From contig JABDRH010000098.1 of NCBI GenBank assembly GCA_013041835.1, positions 1 to 8,301 of the forward strand: a DNA stretch of 8,301 nt, written 5' to 3'. Under the pieces are notes generated by a model that was not told where the DNA came from, did no database searches, and was given only the letters and a program-made list of their open reading frames with translations. Positions 1 to 6,255 of this stretch are shown here, piece after piece. The translations under genes were made by a program, and so were the position numbers. This DNA is from Desulfatitalea sp. (GTDB lineage Bacteria; Desulfobacterota; Desulfobacteria; Desulfobacterales; Desulfosarcinaceae). Every line of letters starts with the position of its first letter. The stretch's first letter is position 1.

Positions 1-1
1 A

Positions 2-862
2 GCCGGCATCTTCCACGCCGATCCGCATCCGGGCAACACCATCGTCATGTACGACGGCCGGGTGGGCCTGGTGGACTTCGGCATCATGGGCTACCTGGAC
101 GAAGAGACCATGCAGCAGATCGCCCACGTCTTCCTTGGCTTTGCCGAACACGACTACGACCTGGTGATGGAAGCCTTCGAAACCGCCGGACTCATCAACG
201 CCGACCGCATGGATCTGGCCCGGTTTCGTCAAGAGCTCAAAGAAGTGAGCGAACCCTTTTACGGCCGATCCCTTAAGACCATCGCCGCAAAAGATGTCTA
301 CGACCAAACCATGCGCCTGGTTTACAAATACCACATCACCCTGCCACGCAACCTGTTGCTGCTGCTCAAAACCTTCATCCAGACCGAAGCCCTGGGCAAG
401 ATCCTCGATTCGGACGCCAGCCTGCTGGAAGTGACCCGGCCCTACGCCCGCCGCCTGCTCGAACGCGGCTATGACGCCCAAAAAATCTTCAAGAACCTTG
501 GCCGGGAAGCCAAAATCATGAGCGGCTACCTGCGCTGGATGCCCAAGCTGGCCCATGACATCCTGCGCCGCCTGGCGCTGGGCGAGCACCGTCTCGACTT
601 GCGGCACAGCGGCCTGGACAAGGCCTCCGCCAAATTCGAAACCGGCCTCAACCGCCTCACCATCGGCCTGGTGGTGGCCGCCTCCATCATCGCCGCCAGC
701 CTGATTCTCAACTCCAGCCAGCAAGTAATGGTCGTGACCCTCAACCGGTTGGGCATCGAATCCGTGCCCATCACCCAACTCCTCGGCCTGGTGGGCTACG
801 TCATCGCCACGGTGCTGGGCCTGTGGCTGATCTTTTCCATCATCCGGTCCGGCAAGCTATAA
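2..862 (+). CDS. ubiB: UbiB/AarF/ABC1-family atypical protein kinase, C-terminal part (5' end outside window)
   Basis: The reading frame is open from base 2, so this is the last 286 residues of a longer protein; the first ATG in the window (base 47) falls inside the kinase core and is not the start. Visible residues 5-12 read HADPHPGN, the catalytic-loop signature of the UbiB/ABC1/AarF family, and residues 25-27 are the DFG metal-binding motif. The N-terminal KxGQ motif must lie upstream. Two hydrophobic helices near residues 218-237 and 261-281 end the protein, as in bacterial UbiB proteins that sit on the inner membrane. Family members are ATP-binding proteins that support isoprenoid-quinone synthesis or lipid handling; the exact role here is unknown, and the symbol marks the family, not proven orthology. 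It ends in TAA and is followed by 161 non-coding bases with a promoter, so it is probably not part of the downstream operon. Family assignment is firm. Confidence 0.93.
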   Translation, partial: AGIFHADPHPGNTIVMYDGRVGLVDFGIMGYLDEETMQQIAHVFLGFAEHDYDLVMEAFETAGLINADRMDLARFRQELKEVSEPFYGRSLKTIAAKDVYDQTMRLVYKYHITLPRNLLLLLKTFIQTEALGKILDSDASLLEVTRPYARRLLERGYDAQKIFKNLGREAKIMSGYLRWMPKLAHDILRRLALGEHRLDLRHSGLDKASAKFETGLNRLTIGLVVAASIIAASLILNSSQQVMVVTLNRLGIESVPITQLLGLVGYVIATVLGLWLIFSIIRSGKL

Positions 863-863
863 T
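834..863 (+). promoter_or_regulatory. Possible second upstream promoter overlapping the kinase stop codon
   Basis: A perfect TATAAT (858-863) spans the stop codon of the kinase gene. The best -35 partner is TTTCCA (834-839), four of six matches, with an 18-base spacer. It would be a tandem partner of the 874-902 promoter. It lies mostly in coding sequence and the -35 is mediocre, so this could be chance. Confidence 0.25.
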
Positions 864-873
864 CTTTTCTAAA

Positions 874-902
874 TTGACAGGTCGCCGTGCTTTTTTTATA
901 GA
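874..902 (+). promoter_or_regulatory. Candidate sigma70-type promoter for the downstream operon
   Basis: A perfect -35 hexamer TTGACA (874-879) is followed after exactly 17 bases by TATAGA (897-902), which matches four of the six -10 consensus bases. It lies in the only sizeable gap of the window, just after the kinase gene, on the right strand to serve the gene starting at 1024. A transcript from it would begin near 909 and carry a leader of roughly 115 bases. I see no convincing operator or riboswitch fold in that leader. A PspF-type enhancer-dependent sigma54 promoter (GG-N10-GC) was looked for and not seen, so basal housekeeping transcription is the simplest reading. Confidence 0.55.
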
Positions 903-1023
903 TGCTCATGACAATGGCAAATTGCTATCATCTTGTCTCAATCGATCAATATCTTTCTTAAACGCCGCGCTTTCATGCGGACAAAGAGCAGCAATCCTTA
1001 GGGACGAAAAAGAGGTAACGTCG

Positions 1024-2874
1024 ATGACAATCAGAAGCAGATCCGTGTGGATCACCTGTGTCTTGTTGCTCCTGTGGGGCTTTACGGGCACGGGTGTTGC
1101 GGGCCAGAACTTCCGCAGCCTGGTAGGCGATGTCCAAATCGGGCCGGCGCCCAAGGCCGGCACCACCCTCAAGCTGCCCTACATCACCTGGGGCGGAGAC
1201 ATGGCGACCTTTTATGCCAACGGCGGGTTGGCAACCCAAAAAGGCACCCTCTTTGACAAACAGGGATTGAAGCTACAGCTCACCCCTGGCGATGATTTCA
1301 TACAGCAGGTGCGTGACTATTTGACGGGCAAGACCCCCTTTTTGCGGGGAACGTTGCGCATGATGGGCATGGCGTCTGAAGTCATTAACGCCGACAGCCG
1401 CACCCAGGGCATGGTGATCCTCCAGATGACCTGGTCCGCCGGGGACCACATGGTGGTCCGCGCGGGCATCAAAAACGCCGCGGACTTGAAGGGCAAGACC
1501 ATCGTGCTTCAGGCGGGCGGACCGCATGTGGGCATGCTCGATGACATTTTGCACGCGGCCAGGCTCACTTGGAAGGATATCCGCGTCGTATGGGCCAAAG
1601 ACCTCACGGGGTCACCCGATTCGCCTGCCGAAATGTTCCGCGCCCGCAATGATATTGACGCTTGCTTTGCGATCACCCCCGATATGATCGGCTTGAACGG
1701 CGGGCTGCACAATATCGGCTCCGGGGCCGAAGGAACGGTGAAGGGCGCGCGGGTGTTGGTTTCCACCGCGGAGCTTTCCCGCTCCATCGCCGATGTGTAT
1801 GTGTGCCGCAAGGACTTCTTCGACGCCAACCGCGAACTCGTCACCCAACTGGTTGCCGGTTACCTGAAAGCCTGCGAAGAAGTGCTGGACCTCAAGCGCC
1901 AATACGAAACCAAGGGTTCGGCACCCTACATGCAATTGCTGAAACTGACCCAGCAGATCTACGGCAAGGAAGTGATTCCCACGCTGGAAGAAGATGCCCA
2001 TGGCCTTCTCTCGGACTGCACCTTTGTGGGGCACCCCGGCAACGTCGCCTTCTTCACCCAACCCGACAACCTGCACGGTTTTGAAAAACTGCACGCCAGC
2101 GCCCTGGATCTGGCCGTCAACCAGGGCTACGCCCAAACGCGCAAGAAATTTCTGCCCTCGGAGATGAATTGGAATGCGGCGGCCTTCATGAACTATCTCA
2201 CAAAGACCGGGGTCGTCAAAGGCGAACGCTTCCGGGGCGAGGCGGTGCGAAAAGAAATCGAGGCCCTGGCTTCAGGTGGCGCCCTGGATGATCGCACCAT
2301 CGTCGCCTTTACCATCAGTTTCGAGCCCAACCAGATGGCGTTTGAGGCCGCCGATTATCGCACGGAGTATGATCGCGTTATCGAGATGGCCGACAAGTTC
2401 GGTAACGCCGCCGTGGCAATTCGCGGCCACTCGGACCCCACCAAGACCATTCTGGACATGGTCAAGGCCGGGATGGCCAAGGGCATCCTCAAGCGCAGCG
2501 GTGCAAGCGGCAATTACCACTACGCCCTCAAAGGCAAACCCCTGGACTTGACCCAGACCCAGGCCGTGACGCGCATGATCATGGCCGGCGAATTCGACGG
2601 CGTTTCGGAGAGCAACCCGCGCGAAACCATGCAAGCAGCCCTTAATCTTTCCAAAAAACGCGCAGAAGCCGTGCGTGATTCCATCATCACCTATGCCCGG
2701 GCCAAGGGGATGCACTTCGATGCCAGCCAGGTTCAATCCGCCGGGGCCGGCATCAGTGAACCCTTTATCGCCAAACCGGCCTCCATGGCGCAAGCGCGTC
2801 AGAACATGCGTGTGGAGTTCCGCCTGCTGCGCGTGACTGCTGAGGCGGTTAAAAAGTCTGATTTCGATTTTTAG
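1024..2874 (+). CDS. Secreted substrate-binding protein fused to an OmpA-like peptidoglycan-binding domain
   Basis: A 616-residue protein. The start at 1024 is chosen because AGAGGT (1011-1016) gives a ribosome site seven bases upstream and because residues 1-27 then form a Sec signal peptide (basic start, hydrophobic core 8-20, V-A-G before Q28). The next in-frame ATG upstream (823) overlaps the kinase gene and is unlikely. Residues about 45-400 resemble the NMT1/TauA-like periplasmic-binding fold, with features such as ITWGGD near the mature N-terminus and an ADLKGKTIVLQAGGPH segment. Residues about 422-605 are OmpA-like: a GHSD motif at 468-471 and LSKKRAEAV from 542, which carry the Asp (D471) and Arg (R546) that bind meso-diaminopimelate in OmpA proteins. 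About 60 extra residues separate these motifs compared with OmpA. There is no lipobox. Inferred role: a periplasmic ligand-binding protein held on the cell wall. The ligand is unknown. It is the first gene of the operon. Confidence 0.85.
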   Translation: MTIRSRSVWITCVLLLLWGFTGTGVAGQNFRSLVGDVQIGPAPKAGTTLKLPYITWGGDMATFYANGGLATQKGTLFDKQGLKLQLTPGDDFIQQVRDYLTGKTPFLRGTLRMMGMASEVINADSRTQGMVILQMTWSAGDHMVVRAGIKNAADLKGKTIVLQAGGPHVGMLDDILHAARLTWKDIRVVWAKDLTGSPDSPAEMFRARNDIDACFAITPDMIGLNGGLHNIGSGAEGTVKGARVLVSTAELSRSIADVYVCRKDFFDANRELVTQLVAGYLKACEEVLDLKRQYETKGSAPYMQLLKLTQQIYGKEVIPTLEEDAHGLLSDCTFVGHPGNVAFFTQPDNLHGFEKLHASALDLAVNQGYAQTRKKFLPSEMNWNAAAFMNYLTKTGVVKGERFRGEAVRKEIEALASGGALDDRTIVAFTISFEPNQMAFEAADYRTEYDRVIEMADKFGNAAVAIRGHSDPTKTILDMVKAGMAKGILKRSGASGNYHYALKGKPLDLTQTQAVTRMIMAGEFDGVSESNPRETMQAALNLSKKRAEAVRDSIITYARAKGMHFDASQVQSAGAGISEPFIAKPASMAQARQNMRVEFRLLRVTAEAVKKSDFDF

Positions 2875-2901
2875 CAAATCGCTCAACCAAAGGAAGCGGG
2901 A

Positions 2902-3843
2902 ATGAAGCCATCCGTGTGGATTGTCATTTTGGTGCTGTGTCTTTTGCCTCTGCCGACCCATGGGCAGGATGTAACCCATCATGTGGTCATCGTGCTGGAT
3001 GCCTCCAAATCCATGGATGGCTATATGGGCAGTTCCCAACAGAAAAAAATGACGGTGGCCAAGGAGGCCCTGGTGGAAGTCATGGCGCAGATCCAGCCCG
3101 ATACCCATGTCGGTTTACTGGTGTTCAGTTCGGCCAACTTGAGCGATCCATGGGTCTATCCCCTGGGCCCGCTGGATACGGAGGAACTTGAAGCGGCCAT
3201 CCGTTTGCCCATCCCCAATGGCAATACCCCCCTGGGAGCGTATATTAAAATGGGGGCCGACCGTCTGCTCAAAGCGCGCGCGGAACAATACGGCTACGGC
3301 ACCTACCGGTTGCTCATCGTCACGGACGGCGAAGCCCAGGATAAGATGCTCGTGGACCAATTTGTGCCCGAAGTGATGGCACGGGGCATCGTCATGGATG
3401 TCATCGGCGTGGACATGCGCAGCGAACACACCCTGGCAACGCGGGTGCACGCCTACCGCAAAGCGGATGATCCCCAAGCATTGACCCGCGCCTTGATCGC
3501 CGTCTTTGCCGAAGTGGGCGCCGACGCCACGGATGCCGCCGAAGAGGAGGCCTTTGCGCAAATCGCACCGATTCCCTCGCAGATGGCGGCGGCCATGCTC
3601 AAAGCCCTGGCCGCCAGCGGCAACACCCCCATCGGGGAAGGGCCGTCCAAGGCTGCGGTTCCCACGGAAGGTGACCCAGGCGCCACTGGCCCGCCACCTG
3701 CCCAGGGGCCTGCCAAGGATGATGACGGACGCCTCTGGCCGATTTGGTTCCTGGCAGTGGTGGTGGCCGTGGTGATCCTCTGGTCCAAGCGCGGCAAAGG
3801 CAAATCCCGCACACGCAGGTCCGCTAAAAGGTTCAAACGATGA
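2902..3843 (+). CDS. Periplasmic von Willebrand factor A domain protein with C-terminal membrane anchor
   Basis: A 313-residue protein with a good ribosome site (AAGGAAG, 2890-2896). Residues 1-21 look like a cleavable signal peptide (T-H-G before Q22). The VWA domain follows at about 27-205 and has a complete metal-ion-dependent adhesion site: D33-x-S35-x-S37, T109 in NGNTPLG, and D142 in VTDGE. It should therefore bind Mg2+ or Mn2+ and contact a protein partner through that ion. A Pro/Gly/Ala-rich linker (about 235-272) leads to one transmembrane helix (about 279-295) and a strongly basic tail (296-313), which places the VWA domain in the periplasm and the tail in the cytoplasm. This resembles BatA/BatB-like membrane VWA proteins, but no MoxR ATPase is nearby. 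The gap to the previous gene is 27 bases; its last four bases overlap the next start (ATGA), indicating translational coupling. The likely partners are the flanking SBP-OmpA proteins (inference). Confidence 0.88.
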   Translation: MKPSVWIVILVLCLLPLPTHGQDVTHHVVIVLDASKSMDGYMGSSQQKKMTVAKEALVEVMAQIQPDTHVGLLVFSSANLSDPWVYPLGPLDTEELEAAIRLPIPNGNTPLGAYIKMGADRLLKARAEQYGYGTYRLLIVTDGEAQDKMLVDQFVPEVMARGIVMDVIGVDMRSEHTLATRVHAYRKADDPQALTRALIAVFAEVGADATDAAEEEAFAQIAPIPSQMAAAMLKALAASGNTPIGEGPSKAAVPTEGDPGATGPPPAQGPAKDDDGRLWPIWFLAVVVAVVILWSKRGKGKSRTRRSAKRFKR

Positions 3844-5420
3844 GCACCGGCAACACCAAAGGCCGACTGGTGGCCGCCCTGATCTGGATCTTTATCCTGG
3901 CTGTGCTGGCCGTAGCCGCCAAGTTTTTAATACTGCCTTACTTCCAAAAAGACCTGGTGGAAAAAACCGGTTCCGAAAGCCTTTTCAAACATGAGGTCAC
4001 CATTGCCGCCGACTCCTTTTCCGGCTATTGCATACTGCGATCACCGGTGATGAAAAAGGAGCTGCGCAACCAGGGGATCAAGCTGACCCTGCGCGATGAC
4101 CACGCCGACTATGCCGGACGCATGAACGCCTTAGAAAAGCGCGATCTGCAGATGGCGGTATTTACCATCGACTCCTTCATCCTCACCGGCGCCAAACAAG
4201 GCGCCTTTCCGGGCGCCATCGTACTGGTGATCGACGAATCCAAAGGCGCGGACGCCATGATCGCCCACAAGGACGCAGTAGCCGGCATTCAGGATCTCAA
4301 TGCCGCCGAAGCCGCCATTGTCCTGACGCCCGATTCGCCCAGTGAATTTCTGGCACGGACGGTGATCGCCCACTTCGATCTGCCCCTGTTGCCGGAAAAA
4401 TGGATGGTGCCCGTGGATGGGGCCGAGGCGGTATTCAAGGCGTTTCAAAACGCCGGCCCTACCGAAAAAAAGGCCTTCGTGCTTTGGGAGCCTTATGTCA
4501 GTCGGGCATTGAAGACCCGCAAGGCGCATTTGCTGATGGACAGCACCAAACTCAAGGGCTACATCGTGGATGTCCTGGTGGCTGAACGCACCTTTTTAAA
4601 GAACCACCCCGACCGGGTCAAAACCGTGGTCGAGGCCTATCTGCGTGCAGGCCATGCCTATGCCCGCACGGACGAGACCATGGCGGATCTGATCCTGAAA
4701 GATGCCGCCCAGACCGGCGGGCAGACCATGGACCGGGAAATTGCGACCAACCTGGCGCGGCGCATCGAATGGAAAAACACCTTGGACAACTACGCCTACT
4801 TCGGCCTGCAAGCCGAGCCACAAGGCGGCAGCCGGATACATATCGAGGAAATGATCACCAACATCGTCGATGTGCTGGTCAAAACCGGCACCCTGCCCGC
4901 AGCTTTATTGCAGCACAAGACGCATACGCTTTACCATGACCGAATCCTGGCCGAGTTGCGCCAGGCCGATTTTCACCCTGGTAAAAAAGTCGATCTCGTT
5001 GAAGGTCTCGGGGCGGGAACGTCCCAATTGGCGCCCAGGCATCATCAGGCGCGCCTCGCACCTCTGACCGATGCCCAATGGCAGGGCCTGGTACCCGTGG
5101 GATCCTTACGCATCGCACCCATTGCCTTTGGCCGCGGCACGGCGCGCATCAACCTGCAAAGCAGCCGGGACCTGGAAGCCCTGGTGCGCCGGCTGGAAGG
5201 ATGGCCGCACTACTACCTTCGGGTCGTCGGCCATACCCGTGACGCGGGTGACCGCGACGCCAACCTTAAACTAGCCCGCGAACGCGCCGAAGCCGCGGTG
5301 GCCGCCCTGCTCGCCGCGGGCCTGGACCCCAACCGCGTCAGGGCCGAGGCAGCCCTGCCCAAGGGAGACCGGGGCGAGGCCCAATCGGTATCGTTCATCC
5401 TGGGGCAGTCGCCGTTCTGA
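3840..5420 (+). CDS. Inner-membrane-anchored substrate-binding protein fused to a degenerate OmpA-like domain
   Basis: A 526-residue protein starting in an ATGA overlap with the VWA gene; AAAAGG (3826-3831) is a suitable ribosome site. One hydrophobic helix at about 9-32 follows a short basic N-terminus and has no obvious cleavage site, so the rest is probably periplasmic and tethered to the inner membrane. Residues about 50-350 resemble an NMT1/TauA-like SBP: DSFSGY, YAGRMNALEKRDLQMAVFTI, and WEPYVSRALKTRK with DSTKLKG just after. Residues about 421-522 are OmpA-like, with GHTR at 464-467, LARERAEAA from 478, and spacing equal to classical OmpA. The diaminopimelate-binding Asp is replaced by Arg (R467), while the second ligand residue, R482, is kept, so peptidoglycan binding may be altered or lost. 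It shares its architecture with the gene at 1024 but is anchored differently. The gene at 5422 follows after one base. Confidence 0.85.
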   Translation: MSTGNTKGRLVAALIWIFILAVLAVAAKFLILPYFQKDLVEKTGSESLFKHEVTIAADSFSGYCILRSPVMKKELRNQGIKLTLRDDHADYAGRMNALEKRDLQMAVFTIDSFILTGAKQGAFPGAIVLVIDESKGADAMIAHKDAVAGIQDLNAAEAAIVLTPDSPSEFLARTVIAHFDLPLLPEKWMVPVDGAEAVFKAFQNAGPTEKKAFVLWEPYVSRALKTRKAHLLMDSTKLKGYIVDVLVAERTFLKNHPDRVKTVVEAYLRAGHAYARTDETMADLILKDAAQTGGQTMDREIATNLARRIEWKNTLDNYAYFGLQAEPQGGSRIHIEEMITNIVDVLVKTGTLPAALLQHKTHTLYHDRILAELRQADFHPGKKVDLVEGLGAGTSQLAPRHHQARLAPLTDAQWQGLVPVGSLRIAPIAFGRGTARINLQSSRDLEALVRRLEGWPHYYLRVVGHTRDAGDRDANLKLARERAEAAVAALLAAGLDPNRVRAEAALPKGDRGEAQSVSFILGQSPF

Positions 5421-5421
5421 T

Positions 5422-6195
5422 ATGAAAACCCGAAACGCCTTGACCAAGAATAGACTGGACGAATCCCGGTGGAAGAGGCGATATCTGTTCAAGCTGCTGG
5501 CCCACCCGGTGTGCCTGGTGCCTTTCCTGGTGGGGTTGACCGATGTGATGGCATTGTGGACCTTCGACATCAGTTCCGGAGCGGCCCTTTTTGCCGGCAT
5601 CGCCGCCCTTTTGTTCAGCGCGGGTTTCTTTTTAACCCGCCTGACCACGGGAGACCCCACGCTGGTGCGGCAAGTGACCCAGCGCCTGCAGGCCGAGGCC
5701 GTAGCCGAGCGCGAAAAGCATCTGGATGACCTGGACCGCCGCTTGACCGAAGCCGACAGGGACCCCCGGCCCGAAAAATGCCTGCGAGATCTGCGTGCCC
5801 TGGCCAAGGCCTTTGAGCAGGGCCATGCCTGGGACGGCGCCCTGGGCGGCAGGCCCACGGTGGATATCCTGGCCGGCGTGGACAAGCTTTTCCGGCAAAG
5901 CGTGCTCTCCCTTGAGAAAACGCTGGATCTCGGTTACGCTGCCCAGCAGTTGGCCACTGAAGCTGCCCGCACCCCCCTTCAGCAACAACGCGAGCGGCTC
6001 ATTGACGAAGTCGCCAAAAGCATTCACCAACTGGGAAAGGTATTGGCCGGCATCCAGTCCTTGGAGAGCGGAACCGAACACCAGGAAGGGGAACTGGCCG
6101 CTATCCGGCAAGAGCTGGACCAAAGCCTGGAGGTCGCCCGCCGGGTCAAAAAACGCATCGCTTCCCTGGACGAAGATATTGACGCCAAGGTTTAG
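5422..6195 (+). CDS. Two-helix inner-membrane protein with long cytoplasmic coiled coil (unrecognised family)
   Basis: I do not recognise a named family. The 257-residue protein has a basic N-terminus (K/R-rich, residues 2-24), two closely spaced hydrophobic helices (about 25-47 and 51-74) joined by a very short turn, then a charged, mostly helical region (about 80-257). That region is rich in Glu, Arg, Gln and Leu with heptad-like spacing, interrupted by a Gly/Pro-containing stretch near 135-150. The positive-inside pattern puts both the N-terminus and the coiled coil in the cytoplasm. The shape is reminiscent of XpaC-like membrane coiled-coil proteins that sit beside TelA, but this is only an analogy. 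It starts one base after the preceding stop and has no strong ribosome site of its own, so it is probably translated by coupling. The next gene encodes a PspA-like coiled-coil protein, so a membrane docking role for PspA is a reasonable inference. Confidence 0.8.
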   Translation: MKTRNALTKNRLDESRWKRRYLFKLLAHPVCLVPFLVGLTDVMALWTFDISSGAALFAGIAALLFSAGFFLTRLTTGDPTLVRQVTQRLQAEAVAEREKHLDDLDRRLTEADRDPRPEKCLRDLRALAKAFEQGHAWDGALGGRPTVDILAGVDKLFRQSVLSLEKTLDLGYAAQQLATEAARTPLQQQRERLIDEVAKSIHQLGKVLAGIQSLESGTEHQEGELAAIRQELDQSLEVARRVKKRIASLDEDIDAKV

Positions 6196-6214
6196 GAACT
6201 GGGAAGATGCAACC

Positions 6215-6227
6215 ATGCCACTGGCAT
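6215..6227 (+). other. Short perfect stem-loop between the coiled-coil gene and pspA
   Basis: ATGCC (6215-6219) and GGCAT (6223-6227) can pair as a 5-bp stem with a three-base loop, 15 bases before the pspA ribosome site. It lacks a following T-tract, so it is not an intrinsic terminator. It could mildly affect transcript processing or pspA translation, or be chance. Confidence 0.2.
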
Positions 6228-6241
6228 TAAGAACTTCTTTC

Positions 6242-6247
6242 AGGAGG
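6242..6247 (+). promoter_or_regulatory. Strong ribosome binding site of pspA
   Basis: AGGAGG is a full Shine-Dalgarno core, eight bases before the ATG at 6256 and followed by an A-rich spacer. It is the strongest site in the window; most other genes of the cluster have weaker or coupled starts. This suggests the PspA-like protein is made in excess of its neighbours, as expected for a protein that forms large assemblies (inference). Confidence 0.75.
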
Positions 6248-6255
6248 AAAAAATA

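Noticed and set aside
881..897. T7 tract as an intrinsic terminator for the kinase gene
   Set aside because: The bases before the T run do not form a stable GC-rich hairpin; the tract is better explained as part of the promoter spacer.
823..1023. Upstream extension of the first SBP-OmpA gene to an ATG at 823
   Set aside because: It would overlap the kinase gene, include both promoter candidates and bury the clear signal peptide that begins at 1024.
2272..3108. Minus-strand open frame of 278 codons
   Set aside because: It runs opposite to two well-supported genes (OmpA-like domain and VWA domain), has no recognisable motif and is rich in His/Gly as expected from antisense of high-GC coding DNA.
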